DNA of 64,000 nt from Streptomyces sp. QL37 (GCF_002941025.1 NZ_PTJS01000001.1:5957472-6021471); one strand, 5' to 3'. Positions 29,797 through 39,370 are shown, numbered from the stretch's first letter. Notes: generated by a model from the letters alone, not told the origin. Numbers and translations: made by a program.

Positions 29797-30570
29797 ATGA
29801 GTGGATCAGAACGTGACGACGGCCGCGGCCGGCTCGGCAACGTGTTGTCGAACCTGGCCGTGGCCGTCGGCTGTGTGCTCTTCCTCGGCGGGTTCGCCTG
29901 GGGAGCGGTGGTGTACAAGCCGTACACCGTGCCGACCGACTCGATGACGCCCACGGTGAACGCCGGCGACCGGGTCCTCGCGGAGCGGATAGACGGCGGC
30001 GACGTGCGGCGCGGAGACGTGGTCGTCTTCACCGACTCGACGTGGGGCGACGTGCCCATGGTGAAGCGGGTCGTGGGCGTCGGCGGCGACAAGATCGCCT
30101 GCTGCGACAAGGACGGCCGGCTCACCGTCAACGGCAAGCCCATCGAAGAACCGTATCTGCGCGGGGAGGGCGCCTCGTCCCTCCTCCCGGCCGACGGGAA
30201 CGCCCCGGCCTCGCCCCAGAACTTCACGGCCGACGTGCCCGAGGGGCAGCTCTTCCTCCTCGGCGACGAGCGCAGCACCTCCATGGACTCCCGCGTCCAC
30301 CTGGAGGAGCCGGGGCAGGGCTCGGTGCCGCGTGACGCCGTCCAGGCGCGGGTGGACGCCATCGCCTGGCCCATGAACGGCATGATCGGCCGGCCCGGCG
30401 CCTTCGCGTCCCTGCCCGGCGGCGTGTCGTCCGAGGGGCCGCTGCCGCTGCAGGTGGGTGCCCTCGTGGCGGGTGTGGTGCTCATCCTGGGCGGGGCCTC
30501 CTACGGTCCGCTCGCGGCGCGCTCCGCACGGGGGAGCAAGAGGCAGAAGGCGTCCGCCGGTGCTCACTGA
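29797..30570 (+). CDS. sipZ: Type I signal peptidase (fourth, SipZ-like)
   Basis: 257 aa from ATG 29797 (GGGGAGCG upstream). N-terminal anchor (LAVAVGCVLFLGGFAWGAVV), catalytic Ser in VPTDSMTPTV, catalytic Lys in MVKRVVGVGGDKI, LLGDERSTSMDSR in place of the usual MGDH box, and a clear C-terminal membrane helix (VGALVAGVVLILGGASYG). It is the most divergent of the four: D-box His replaced by Glu. Overlaps the NUDIX gene by 11 nt. Confidence 0.92.
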   Translation: MSGSERDDGRGRLGNVLSNLAVAVGCVLFLGGFAWGAVVYKPYTVPTDSMTPTVNAGDRVLAERIDGGDVRRGDVVVFTDSTWGDVPMVKRVVGVGGDKIACCDKDGRLTVNGKPIEEPYLRGEGASSLLPADGNAPASPQNFTADVPEGQLFLLGDERSTSMDSRVHLEEPGQGSVPRDAVQARVDAIAWPMNGMIGRPGAFASLPGGVSSEGPLPLQVGALVAGVVLILGGASYGPLAARSARGSKRQKASAGAH

Positions 30571-31048
30571 GGCACGCAAGGTCGCTCGCGTGGTGCTCCT
30601 GGACCCGGAAGACCGGATCCTGCTGCTGCACGGCTTCGAGCCGGCGGACCCGGCCGAGAGCTGGTGGTTCACTCCGGGCGGCGGCCTGGAGGGCGACGAG
30701 ACCCGCGAGGAGGCCGCCCTGCGCGAGCTCGCCGAGGAAACCGGGATCACGGATGTCTCGCTCGGTCCGCTGCTGTGGACGAGGACCTGCTCCTTCCCGT
30801 TCGACGGGCGGCGCTGGGACCAGGACGAGTGGTACTTCCTGGCCCGTACGTCGCAGACCGCGACCGACCAGAAGGGGCTCACCGAGCTGGAGCTGCGCAG
30901 TGTCGCCGGTCTGAGGTGGTGGACTTCCGCCGAACTTCTCGCCACGCGTGAGACGGTGTACCCGACCAGGCTCGCCGGGCTGCTGCGCACGCTGCTCGAC
31001 GAGGGTCCCCCGAGCGTTCCGCTGGTTCTCGCCCCCGAAATCGTCTAA
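30560..31048 (+). CDS. NUDIX hydrolase
   Basis: 162 aa. Complete Nudix box GGGLEGDETREEAALRELAE-ETG binding the metal-pyrophosphate of a nucleoside-diphosphate-linked substrate. Substrate unknown; Trp-rich segments (SWWFTPGG, WDQDEWYF) flank it. GTG 30560 lies inside the end of sipZ, implying coupling to the signal peptidase operon. Confidence 0.9.
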   Translation: MLTEARKVARVVLLDPEDRILLLHGFEPADPAESWWFTPGGGLEGDETREEAALRELAEETGITDVSLGPLLWTRTCSFPFDGRRWDQDEWYFLARTSQTATDQKGLTELELRSVAGLRWWTSAELLATRETVYPTRLAGLLRTLLDEGPPSVPLVLAPEIV

Positions 31049-31111
31049 TCGGCCAGGGGTGCGTGGGGCTGACGCACAATAGGGGGACGCACGGCTGAAG
31101 GGGAACATGCC

Positions 31112-31420
31112 ATGAGCGCCGAGGACCTCGAGAAGTACGAGACCGAGATGGAGCTGAAGCTCTACCGGGAGTACCGCGATGTCGTCGGTCTGTTCAAATA
31201 TGTGATCGAGACCGAACGGCGCTTCTACCTCACCAACGATTACGAGATGCAGGTCCACTCGGTCCAGGGTGAGGTGTTTTTCGAGGTTTCCATGGCGGAT
31301 GCGTGGGTCTGGGACATGTACAGGCCCGCCCGGTTCGTCAAGCAGGTCCGGGTGTTGACGTTCAAGGACGTGAATATCGAGGAGCTCAACAAGAGCGACC
31401 TCGAACTTCCGGGCGGCTGA
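31112..31420 (+). CDS. DUF2469 family protein
   Basis: A 102-residue conserved actinobacterial protein of unknown function (DUF2469), MSAEDLEKYETEMELKLYRE with FKYVIETERRFYLTNDYE. Highly charged N-terminus, no membrane segment. GAAGGGGAA precedes the ATG. CACAAT about 30 nt upstream could be a -10. It normally lies between a NUDIX gene and yraN, as here. Confidence 0.92.
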   Translation: MSAEDLEKYETEMELKLYREYRDVVGLFKYVIETERRFYLTNDYEMQVHSVQGEVFFEVSMADAWVWDMYRPARFVKQVRVLTFKDVNIEELNKSDLELPGG

Positions 31421-31552
31421 TCCCGGCGTGCTCCTCCGATATCCCGGTTCACTCGTCCGAGTGGCCGGGATATCCACATCCGCCTGGTTGTCCACCAAGA
31501 TCCAACAGATCGGGCGGGGCGCGTCACAGTCGGTGCCGGAGGTGGTGCCGAT

Positions 31553-31912
31553 ATGAACGCACGGGGGGCACTCGGGCGGTACGGCGAGGATCTGGCGGCA
31601 CGGCTGCTGGCGGACGCCGGCATGACTGTGGTGGAGCGCAACTGGCGGTGTCGGGCAGGTGAGATCGACATCGTGGCCAGGGACGGCGACGCGGTGGTCG
31701 TCTGCGAGGTGAAGGCCCGGAGAGCGGGCTCCTTCGAGCATCCCATGGAGGCCGTCACACCGGCCAAGGCGGAGCGGCTGCGCAGGCTCGCCGAGATCTG
31801 GCTCGACCGGCACGGCGGGCCGCCGCCCGGCGGGGTCCGGATCGATCTGATCGGCGTGATCCTGCCCAGGCGGGGCGCCCCGGTCGCCGAGCATGTGCGG
31901 GGCGTGGCCTGA
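31553..31912 (+). CDS. YraN/UPF0102 nuclease-fold protein
   Basis: 119 aa, UPF0102 family with a restriction-endonuclease-like fold: [17 protein letters not shown], the acidic [21 protein letters not shown] motif (D and E-x-K catalytic pattern). Function uncharacterised, possibly nucleic-acid processing. First gene of a coupled yraN-comM-dprA set; its stop overlaps the comM start by 1 nt. Confidence 0.93.
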   Translation: MNARGALGRYGEDLAARLLADAGMTVVERNWRCRAGEIDIVARDGDAVVVCEVKARRAGSFEHPMEAVTPAKAERLRRLAEIWLDRHGGPPPGGVRIDLIGVILPRRGAPVAEHVRGVA

Positions 31913-33534
31913 TGGGGTTCGCGCGGGCGTGCTCGGTGGCGCTGGTCGGCGTCGAGGGCGTGGTGGTGGAGGTCCAGGCCGATCTGGAACCGGGCGTGGC
32001 GGCGTTCACGCTCGTGGGTCTGCCGGACAAGAGCCTGGTGGAGAGCCGGGACCGGGTCAGGGCCGCGGTCGTCAACTCCGGGGCGGAGTGGCCGCAGAAG
32101 AAGCTCACGGTGGGGCTGTCCCCCGCCTCCGTACCCAAGGGTGGTTCGGGTTTCGACCTCGCGGTGGCGTGCGCGGTGCTCGGTGCGGCGGAGCGGATCG
32201 ACCCCGCGGCCATCGCCGATGTGGTGATGATCGGGGAGCTGGGCCTCGACGGCAGGGTGCGCCCGGTGCGCGGGGTGCTGCCCGCGGTCCTCGCGGCGGC
32301 CGAAGCGGGTTACCGGCACGTCGTCGTCCCGGAGCAGACCGCGGGGGAGGCCGCCCTGGTGCCGGGCCTCTCCGTCCTCGGGGTACGGAGCCTGCGCCAG
32401 CTGATCGCCGTCCTCGGCGACGAACCCGTGCCCGAGGAGCCGGCCGCCGACCGGGGCCGCCCGGACACGATGCTGGCCGGGCTGATGGTGCCCGGAGCGG
32501 GCCTCGGCGCGGGACTGGCCCCGCTGTCGGCCGACGGCACGGCGCACAGGCCCGACCTGGCCGACGTCGCGGGCCAGGGCCGGGCGCGCAAGGCCCTGGA
32601 GGTGGCGGCGGCAGGCGGCCACCACCTGCTGCTCTCCGGGCCACCCGGGGCGGGGAAGACCATGCTGGCCGAGCGGCTCACGGCGATCCTGCCACCGCTC
32701 TCCCAGCGGGAATCCCTCGAAGTGACGGCGGTGCACTCGGTCGCGGGCATCCTCCCGCCGGGTGAACCCCTGATCAGCAGAGCGCCCTACTGCGCCCCGC
32801 ACCACTCGGCGACGATGCAGTCACTCGTGGGCGGAGGGAACGGCCTGCCGCGGCCGGGAGCGGTGTCCCTGGCGCACCGGGGCGTCCTCTTCCTGGACGA
32901 GGCCCCGGAGTTCTCCGGGCGGGCCCTCGACGCGCTGCGCCAGCCCCTGGAGTCCGGACATGTGGTGGTCGCACGCGCGGCCGGGGTCGTCCGGCTGCCC
33001 GCACGCTTCCTGATGGTCCTGGCCGCGAACCCCTGCCCGTGCGGCAGGCACACCCTCGCGGGGGCGGGCTGCGAATGCCCGCCCTCGGCGGTCCGCCGGT
33101 ATCAGGCACGGCTGTCGGGCCCGTTGCTCGACCGGGTGGACCTGCGCGTCGAGGTCGAGCCCGTCGGAAGGGAGGACCTGATGGGCAGCGGCGGCCGCGG
33201 GGAGTCCTCGGCCGAGGTGGCCGCCCGGGTGCGGGCAGCCAGGGACCGTGCCGCCGAGCGGCTCACGGGCACCCCCTGGACGACCAACAGCGAGGTGCCC
33301 GGGCATGAGCTGCGGACCAGGCTGGTCGCGGCCCCCGGCGCCCTGATGGTGGCCGAGCGGGACATGGAGCGGGGCGTCCTCACGGCCCGCGGTCTCGACC
33401 GGGTCCTGCGCGTGGCGTGGACCGTGGCGGACCTGAGAGCCGCCGACCGCCCTGACGCCTCGGACGTCGCGGTGGCGCTGGAGCTGCGGACGGGCATCCA
33501 GCGGGGTGTACCGATGCAGGCGGGCGCCCGGTGA
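31912..33534 (+). CDS. comM: YifB/ComM-type Mg-chelatase-like AAA+ ATPase
   Basis: 540 aa. Lon-like N-terminal domain (ACSVALVGVEGVVVEVQADL, GLPDKSLVESRDRVRAAV), then an AAA+ domain with Walker A SGPPGAGKTML, Walker B LFLDEAPEF, and a cysteine cluster NPCPCGRH...CECPP. In Gram-negatives ComM is a branch-migration helicase in natural transformation; in Streptomyces the role is unproven. Overlaps both neighbours (TGATG, GTGA). Confidence 0.94.
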   Translation: MGFARACSVALVGVEGVVVEVQADLEPGVAAFTLVGLPDKSLVESRDRVRAAVVNSGAEWPQKKLTVGLSPASVPKGGSGFDLAVACAVLGAAERIDPAAIADVVMIGELGLDGRVRPVRGVLPAVLAAAEAGYRHVVVPEQTAGEAALVPGLSVLGVRSLRQLIAVLGDEPVPEEPAADRGRPDTMLAGLMVPGAGLGAGLAPLSADGTAHRPDLADVAGQGRARKALEVAAAGGHHLLLSGPPGAGKTMLAERLTAILPPLSQRESLEVTAVHSVAGILPPGEPLISRAPYCAPHHSATMQSLVGGGNGLPRPGAVSLAHRGVLFLDEAPEFSGRALDALRQPLESGHVVVARAAGVVRLPARFLMVLAANPCPCGRHTLAGAGCECPPSAVRRYQARLSGPLLDRVDLRVEVEPVGREDLMGSGGRGESSAEVAARVRAARDRAAERLTGTPWTTNSEVPGHELRTRLVAAPGALMVAERDMERGVLTARGLDRVLRVAWTVADLRAADRPDASDVAVALELRTGIQRGVPMQAGAR

Positions 33535-34703
33535 ACGCCCCGCCGGCCCCCGGCGAGCTGGAGCGACTGGCTCGCGCCGCCCTGACCAGGGTGTTCGAGC
33601 CCGGCGACGAGCGCGCCGGGCGCTGGATCCGTGAGATCGGGCCCGTCGAGCTGATACGGCGGCTCACGGGCCCGGACGGACCCGCGCGGGCGATCGAGGG
33701 GATGACGGCGACCCGGCTCGCCGGTTACCGCCTGCGGGCGTCGAGCGCTGCCCCCGGGAGGGACCTGGCGGAGGTCGCCGCGGTCGGCGGGCGGTTCGTC
33801 TGCCCCGGTGACCGGGAGTGGCCGAGCCAGCTCGACGACCTGGGGGACGCGCGGCCGATCGGACTCTGGGTGCGTGGCCGGTCCGATCTGCGCCTCTGGG
33901 CGCTGCGCTCCGTCGCTCTGGTCGGTGCCCGGGCGTGCACGCCCTACGGGGCGCACATGGCGGCGACTCTCGCCGCGGGGCTGGCGGAGCGCGGCTGGGT
34001 CGTGGTCTCCGGCGCGGCGTTCGGGGTGGACGGCGCCGCCCATCGCGGGGCGCTGGCCGCGGGCGGCGCGACCATGGCGGTGCTGGCCTGTGGGGTGGAC
34101 GTGGCCTATCCCCGGGGGCACGCCGAGTTGATCGGGCGCATCGTGGAGCAGGGCATGGTCATGGGCGAGCTGCCGCCCTCGGACCATCCCACGCGCAGCA
34201 GGTTCATCCTCCGGAACAGGGTGATCGCGGCACTCACGAGGGGCACCGTGGTGGTGGAGGCCGAATACCGCAGCGGCTCGTTGGTCACCGCGAGGAACGC
34301 GCAACGGCTGGGCCGTTTCACCATGGGGGTCCCGGGCCCCGCGACGAGTGGTCTCTCGGCGGGGGTCCATGAACTCCTGCGCGGTGAGGGGGTCCTGGTC
34401 ACGGACGCCGCCGAGATCTCCGAACTGGTGGGGGACATCGGTGAACTGGCCCCCGCCAGAAACGGCCCCGTCCTGCCCAGGGACCTCCTCGACGCCTCCT
34501 CCGCCCGTGTGCTGGACGCCCTGCCGGGGACGGGCGTGATGGACGGGCGTGAGGTGGCCAGGAGTGCAGGGGCGTCCACGGATGAAGCCCTCGGGCGGTT
34601 GTACGAACTCCACTCACTGGGGTTCGTCGAACGCGAGGGCGACGGATGGCGGTTGACGCGAGACCGGACACGCAATGGGGACGCGCGGCGAGGCGGTACT
34701 TGA
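33531..34703 (+). CDS. dprA: DNA-processing protein DprA
   Basis: 390 aa. Rossmann-like DprA domain with VALVGARACTPYG, GAAFGVDGAAHRGAL, and PLxxxxPTRSRFxxRNRVIA-type sequence (PPSDHPTRSRFILRNRVIA). The C-terminus forms a winged helix (DGREVARSAGASTDEALGRL). DprA loads RecA on incoming single-stranded DNA in competent bacteria. GTG start overlaps the comM stop (GTGA). Confidence 0.95.
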   Translation: MNAPPAPGELERLARAALTRVFEPGDERAGRWIREIGPVELIRRLTGPDGPARAIEGMTATRLAGYRLRASSAAPGRDLAEVAAVGGRFVCPGDREWPSQLDDLGDARPIGLWVRGRSDLRLWALRSVALVGARACTPYGAHMAATLAAGLAERGWVVVSGAAFGVDGAAHRGALAAGGATMAVLACGVDVAYPRGHAELIGRIVEQGMVMGELPPSDHPTRSRFILRNRVIAALTRGTVVVEAEYRSGSLVTARNAQRLGRFTMGVPGPATSGLSAGVHELLRGEGVLVTDAAEISELVGDIGELAPARNGPVLPRDLLDASSARVLDALPGTGVMDGREVARSAGASTDEALGRLYELHSLGFVEREGDGWRLTRDRTRNGDARRGGT

Positions 34704-34964
34704 CCCGGAGCATTCGGGTGAAAAGGTGATGCAGATGACCTCGGCGACACCCGGTCAGGCCTTCGGGGGGCGGTGTGAGCGGTGACGGTCCTCACCATCA
34801 CCCTGTCAGGTGGAGGGAGAACGGCAAGCGATTCGGCACGCAATCGCACCGCACGGTTCCTTTGTCCTGCGCGCACCGCAACACCTCAGTCACGCTACGC
34901 TCACAAGGATTCCGCCCCAGAGACACGTCCCAGCACTTCACAGCAGAACGGCTCAAGGCACCAC

Positions 34965-35801
34965 ATGCCCCAGCACACCTCCGGGTCTGACCGCGCGGCA
35001 GTACCACCGGCTGCGCGTGGCACTGTGCGTCCTCCCGCCCCCTCCTCGCTCGACGAGTTGTGGCGTTCGTACAAGACCACCGGCGACGAGAGGCTGCGGG
35101 AGCAGCTGATCCTGCACTACTCACCGCTGGTGAAGTACGTCGCCGGCCGGGTCAGCGTGGGGCTGCCGTCCAACGTGGAGCAGGCGGACTTCGTCTCGTC
35201 CGGTGTCTTCGGGCTGATCGACGCCATCGAGAAGTTCGACATCGAGCGGGCCATCAAGTTCGAGACCTACGCGATCACCCGGATCCGCGGCGCGATGATC
35301 GACGAACTCCGGGCGCTGGACTGGATCCCGCGGTCCGTGAGGCAGAAGGCGCGCAATGTCGAGCGCGCCTACGCCACGCTGGAGGCGCAGCTGCGGCGCA
35401 CACCTTCGGAGGCCGAGGTCGCCGCGGAGATGGGCATCGCCCTGGAGGAACTGCACGCTGTTTTCAGCCAGTTGTCCCTCGCCAACGTGGTGGCGCTGGA
35501 GGAACTGCTGCATGTCGGCGGCGAGGGCGGCGACCGGCTGAGCCTGATGGACACCCTGGAGGACACCGCGGCCGACAATCCGGTCGAGGTCGCCGAGGAC
35601 CGCGAGCTCAGACGGCTGCTCGCCCGCGCCATCAACACGCTCCCCGAGCGGGAGAAGACCGTGGTCACGCTCTACTACTACGAAGGCCTCACCCTCGCTG
35701 AGATCGGCAACGTCCTCGGGGTCACCGAGAGTCGGGTCAGCCAGATCCACACCAAATCGGTGCTGCAGCTCCGGGCGAAACTGGCCGACGCCGGACGCTG
35801 A
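34965..35801 (+). CDS. whiG: Sporulation RNA polymerase sigma factor WhiG
   Basis: 278 aa, FliA/WhiG class. Region 2 ([50 protein letters not shown]), region 3 ([19 protein letters not shown]) and region 4 ([20 protein letters not shown]) are intact. WhiG starts sporulation of aerial hyphae by transcribing whiH and whiI; its activity is held by the anti-sigma RsiG with c-di-GMP. The start ATG 34965 matches the known N-terminus [12 protein letters not shown]. The open frame continues upstream to 34782 without conservation. Confidence 0.97.
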   Translation: MPQHTSGSDRAAVPPAARGTVRPPAPSSLDELWRSYKTTGDERLREQLILHYSPLVKYVAGRVSVGLPSNVEQADFVSSGVFGLIDAIEKFDIERAIKFETYAITRIRGAMIDELRALDWIPRSVRQKARNVERAYATLEAQLRRTPSEAEVAAEMGIALEELHAVFSQLSLANVVALEELLHVGGEGGDRLSLMDTLEDTAADNPVEVAEDRELRRLLARAINTLPEREKTVVTLYYYEGLTLAEIGNVLGVTESRVSQIHTKSVLQLRAKLADAGR

Positions 35802-35862
35802 GCGGAAGAGGCTTCGGCCAATCGGCCACCCACGCGGACCCCCCTTCGAACTGCCGCCGCCG

Positions 35863-35868
35863 TAGAGT
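35863..35868 (+). promoter_or_regulatory. Candidate -10 of the TetR gene
   Basis: TAGAGT ends 6 nt before the GTG at 35875. GGAGG is present but abuts the start codon too closely, so a leaderless mRNA is likely. Confidence 0.4.
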
Positions 35869-35874
35869 GGAGGG

Positions 35875-36456
35875 GTGCCCAGGATTCGAGCGGCCTCCGT
35901 GGCCGAGCACCGGACCATGCAGCGCGGCGCCCTCCTGGACGCCGCGCGCTCCTTGCTGTCCGAGGGCGGTACGGAGGCGCTGACCTTCCCCGCCCTCGCC
36001 GAGCGCACCGGCCTCGCAAGGTCCTCCGTCTACGAGTACTTCCGCTCCCGCGCGGCCGTGGTCGAGGAGCTCTGCGCCGTCGACTTCCCGGTCTGGGCCG
36101 CCGAGGTCGAGAACGCGATGGAACGGGCCGCTGCGCCCGAGGCCAAGATCGAGGCCTATGTGCGCCGGCAGCTCGACCTCGTCGGGGACCGGCGGCACCG
36201 CGCGGTCGTGGCGATCTCCGCGAGCGAGCTGGACGCCGGCGCCCGGGAGAAGATCCGTGCCGCGCACGGCGGGCTGATCGCCATGATCGTCGAGGCGCTC
36301 GCCGATCTGGGCCACACCGAACCGAGGCTCGCGGCCATGCTCCTGCAGGGCTCCGTGGACGCCGCGGTGCGCAGGATCGAGCTGGGAGCGGCCGAGGAGC
36401 CGGGCATCGTGGCGGACACGGCCGTGGCCATGGTCCTGCGCGGCGTGCGGGGCTGA
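35875..36456 (+). CDS. TetR-family transcriptional regulator
   Basis: 193 aa. N-terminal TetR helix-turn-helix (ALLDAARSLLSEGGTEAL, LAERTGLARSSVYEYFRSR), then an all-helical ligand domain with no recognised effector. It lies between whiG and the M23-like gene. The convergent M23 frame runs antisense across 301 nt of its 3-prime half. Confidence 0.9.
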   Translation: MPRIRAASVAEHRTMQRGALLDAARSLLSEGGTEALTFPALAERTGLARSSVYEYFRSRAAVVEELCAVDFPVWAAEVENAMERAAAPEAKIEAYVRRQLDLVGDRRHRAVVAISASELDAGAREKIRAAHGGLIAMIVEALADLGHTEPRLAAMLLQGSVDAAVRRIELGAAEEPGIVADTAVAMVLRGVRG

Positions 36457-37061
36457 GCACCCTTCCGGCCCTCACCCGGGAGCGGTACGCCGAACACGGG
36501 CAGCAGCCTGGAGGGCCCCCGTCGCAGCAGTGACGGAGGAAGCAGCGACAACGGATCCAGATAGACCTCCCCGTGCCGCAGGCCCCAGTGGAGACAGCCG
36601 GAGGCGCAGTGGGACGGCTCCGGCCCCGCCACACCCACCACCTGCCCCGCGACCACCTCGTCGCCCTCGGAGACCCGCGCCCGCACCGGTTCGTACGTGA
36701 AGCGCAGCGGCGGCTCCCCGCTCCCGGCCACGTCGACGGAGACCACCCCGCGCCCCGCGACCGGCCCCGCGAAGGCGACCCGGCCCGGGGCCGCCGCCAG
36801 AACCGGGGTGTCCGGCGGGGCGGCGAGGTCGACCCCGCGGTGGCCCGGCGCGTAAGGACCGGCGGGCGGCTCCCAGCCCCGTACGACCAGAGGCCGGCCC
36901 GCGAGCGGCCAGGCGCGGTCACCGCCCGGCGGCGCCGCCCACGCTCTCGCGGAGGCCGGCCCCAGCAGGACGGCGAGCAGCGCGGCGGGCAGCACGGCGA
37001 GGAGGGCGGCCACCGGTGCTCCACGCGACCGGCCGACGGTTACTTCAGGTGAGCGGCACAT
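36156..37061 (-). CDS. M23-like (LytM) exported protein, catalytic motif altered
   Basis: Signal peptide ([26 protein letters not shown]), then an M23-type fold: [12 protein letters not shown] gives the first metal motif (HxxxD). The second motif, normally HLH, reads CLHWGLRHG, so the catalytic histidine is cysteine. Such changed copies occur as non-enzymatic activators of cell-wall amidases; that role is inferred. Domain homology ends near [13 protein letters not shown] (about 36480), after which the frame runs 301 nt antisense through the TetR gene, giving a low-complexity Ser/Arg tail. The natural stop may be earlier if a frameshift is present. Confidence 0.75.
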   Translation of the reverse strand: MCRSPEVTVGRSRGAPVAALLAVLPAALLAVLLGPASARAWAAPPGGDRAWPLAGRPLVVRGWEPPAGPYAPGHRGVDLAAPPDTPVLAAAPGRVAFAGPVAGRGVVSVDVAGSGEPPLRFTYEPVRARVSEGDEVVAGQVVGVAGPEPSHCASGCLHWGLRHGEVYLDPLSLLPPSLLRRGPSRLLPVFGVPLPGEGRKGAQPRTPRRTMATAVSATMPGSSAAPSSILRTAASTEPCRSMAASLGSVWPRSASASTIMAISPPCAARIFSRAPASSSLAEIATTARCRRSPTRSSCRRT

Positions 37062-37338
37062 GACGCAACGATCGCCCGCAGGGCCGTTCCGCGGGGATCA
37101 CGGCCCGGATCTGTGGACGGCCGAGGGGTTGTGGACATCGCCGTCACCCTGCACCCGGCGGGTCCCGTACACTTCTTCTGGCGATCCGGGTCACCGGGTC
37201 GACTTCGCACGCCCCGCCACCTCCCTCTCCGCGGAGGGTGGCCGCGCTCCTCGGTCCCTCGTGGCACGGCGCGTCGGGGCGTCAGGCGCGACAGCAATCC
37301 TGCGGTCGCGAAAACCGAGTACCTCAAGGAGTACGGCC

Positions 37339-38274
37339 ATGGCCGTCGTCACGATGCGGGAGCTGCTGGAAAGCGGCGTCCACTTCGGTCACCAGACCCG
37401 TCGCTGGAACCCGAAGATGAAGCGCTTCATCTTCACCGAGCGCAACGGCATCTACATCATCGACCTGCTCCAGTCGCTGTCGTACATCGACCGCGCCTAC
37501 GAGTTCGTCAAGGAGACCGTCGCCCACGGCGGCTCCATCATGTTCGTGGGTACGAAGAAGCAGGCCCAGGAGGCCATCGCCGAGCAGGCGACGCGCGTCG
37601 GCATGCCGTACGTCAACCAGCGTTGGCTCGGTGGCATGCTCACCAACTTCTCCACCGTCTACAAGCGCCTTCAGCGTCTGAAGGAGCTCGAGCTCATCGA
37701 CTTCGAGGACGTGGCCGCCTCCGGCCTCACCAAGAAGGAGCTCCTGGTCCTCTCGCGTGAGAAGGCCAAGCTGGAGAAGACCCTCGGTGGTATCCGCGAG
37801 ATGCAGAAGGTGCCGAGCGCCGTCTGGATCGTCGACACCAAGAAGGAGCACATCGCCGTCGGTGAGGCGCGCAAGCTCCACATCCCGGTCGTCGCGATCC
37901 TCGACACCAACTGCGACCCCGACGAGGTCGACTACAAGATTCCGGGCAACGACGACGCGATCCGCTCCGTCACCCTGCTCACCCGCGTGATCGCCGACGC
38001 CGTCGCCGAGGGCCTCATCGCCCGTTCCGGTGCCGCCACCGGTGACTCGAAGCCGGGCGAGAAGGCCGCCGGCGAGCCCCTCGCCGAGTGGGAGCGTGAC
38101 CTGCTCGCGGGCGAGAAGAAGGACGACGCCGAGGTCCAGTCCTCCGCCGAGACCGAGAAGGCCGCCGACGCCGAGCCGGCCGCCGCCGCCGACGAGCAGG
38201 CTGCCGAGCAGGCCGAGGCTCCCGCCGCGGAGGCCCCGGCCGCCGAGGCCCCGGCCACGGACGAGCAGGCCTGA
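37339..38274 (+). CDS. rpsB: 30S ribosomal protein S2
   Basis: S2, 311 aa. [30 protein letters not shown], and [17 protein letters not shown] are conserved. The last about 65 residues are an Ala/Glu/Pro-rich tail with short repeats ([15 protein letters not shown]). AAGGAG lies 6 nt before ATG 37339. The upstream 277 nt has a TACACT -10-like hexamer near 37168. Confidence 0.97.
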   Translation: MAVVTMRELLESGVHFGHQTRRWNPKMKRFIFTERNGIYIIDLLQSLSYIDRAYEFVKETVAHGGSIMFVGTKKQAQEAIAEQATRVGMPYVNQRWLGGMLTNFSTVYKRLQRLKELELIDFEDVAASGLTKKELLVLSREKAKLEKTLGGIREMQKVPSAVWIVDTKKEHIAVGEARKLHIPVVAILDTNCDPDEVDYKIPGNDDAIRSVTLLTRVIADAVAEGLIARSGAATGDSKPGEKAAGEPLAEWERDLLAGEKKDDAEVQSSAETEKAADAEPAAAADEQAAEQAEAPAAEAPAAEAPATDEQA

Positions 38275-38299
38275 CACCCGTCAGTCACGGCTGAATGAC

Positions 38300-38332
38300 G
38301 GCGGGGGCCGGTGCACTGGCACCGCCCCCGCC
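38300..38332 (+). terminator. Hairpin between rpsB and tsf
   Basis: GGCGGGGGCCGGTGC, loop ACTG, GCACCGCCCCCGCC with one bulged C. A likely partial terminator setting the rpsB/tsf ratio. Confidence 0.7.
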
Positions 38333-38375
38333 GTTCACCCGTAGATCTTTCAGACTTCGAGAGAGAAACAGACTC

Positions 38376-39212
38376 ATGGCGAACTACACCGCCGCTGACG
38401 TCAAGAAGCTCCGCGAGCTCACCGGCGCCGGCATGATGGACTGCAAGAAGGCGCTCGACGAGGCCGACGGCAACGTCGACGGCGCCGTCGAGGCGCTCCG
38501 CATCAAGGGGCAGAAGGGCGTCGCCAAGCGCGAAGGCCGTTCTGCCGAGAACGGTGCCGTCGTCTCCCTCGTCTCCGAGGACAAGACCTCCGGCGTCCTG
38601 CTCGAGCTGAAGTGCGAGACGGACTTCGTCGCCAAGGGCGACAAGTTCCAGGCCGTCGCCAACACGCTCGCCGCCCACGTCGCCGCGACCTCCCCGGCCG
38701 ACATCGAGGCGCTCCTCGCCTCCGAGATCGAGCCCGGCAAGACCGTCCAGGCGTACGTGGACGAGGCCAACGCCAACCTCGGCGAGAAGATCGTCCTGGA
38801 CCGCTTCGCGCAGTTCACCGGCGACTACGTCACCGTCTACATGCACCGCACCATGCCCGACCTGCCCCCGCAGATCGGCGTCCTGGTCGAGCTGGACAAG
38901 GCCGACGCCGAGCTGGCCAAGGGCATCGCCCAGCACATCGCCGCCTTCGCGCCGAAGTACCTCTCCCGCGAGGACGTCCCGGCCGAGGTCGTCGAGGCCG
39001 AGCGCCGCGTCGCCGAGGAGACCACGCGCGCCGAGGGCAAGCCCGAGGCCGCCCTCCCGAAGATCGTCGAGGGTCGCGTCAACGGCTTCTTCAAGGAGGC
39101 CACCCTCCTCGGCCAGCCGTACGCGCTGGACAACAAGAAGTCCGTCCAGAAGGTCCTGGACGAGGCCGGTGTCGCCCTGAAGCGCTTCACGCGCATCAAG
39201 GTCGGCATCTGA
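38376..39212 (+). CDS. tsf: Elongation factor Ts
   Basis: 278 aa guanine nucleotide exchange factor for EF-Tu. N-terminal UBA-like motif (VKKLRELTGAGMMDCKKALD) and core ELKCETDFVAKGDKFQ. ATG 38376 with GAGAGA upstream. Second gene of rpsB-tsf. Confidence 0.97.
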   Translation: MANYTAADVKKLRELTGAGMMDCKKALDEADGNVDGAVEALRIKGQKGVAKREGRSAENGAVVSLVSEDKTSGVLLELKCETDFVAKGDKFQAVANTLAAHVAATSPADIEALLASEIEPGKTVQAYVDEANANLGEKIVLDRFAQFTGDYVTVYMHRTMPDLPPQIGVLVELDKADAELAKGIAQHIAAFAPKYLSREDVPAEVVEAERRVAEETTRAEGKPEAALPKIVEGRVNGFFKEATLLGQPYALDNKKSVQKVLDEAGVALKRFTRIKVGI

Positions 39213-39297
39213 GTCCGTCCGCGAACAACGGTGGACCCCGATAGGGTCTGGTGCAGTCGACGGCCGCACTCAGCCGGACGACCGCAGATCTGACGAG

Positions 39298-39344
39298 GAG
39301 GCCATTGCCGCTGAGGGACAACAGACCCACCGGCAATGGCCTTC
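39298..39344 (+). terminator. Long-loop terminator between tsf and pyrH
   Basis: GAGGCCATTGCCG (39298-39310) pairs with CGGCAATGGCCTTC (39331-39344) across a 20-nt loop, followed by TTCG. Unusual for its large loop; the right arm lies just upstream of the pyrH leader. Confidence 0.6.
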
Positions 39345-39370
39345 TTCGTATGTGCACGAGGAGAATCTCC

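Noticed and set aside
34704..34964. Extended whiG start at 34782
   Set aside because: The upstream reading is open only by GC bias; the conserved N-terminus MPQHTSG begins at 34965.
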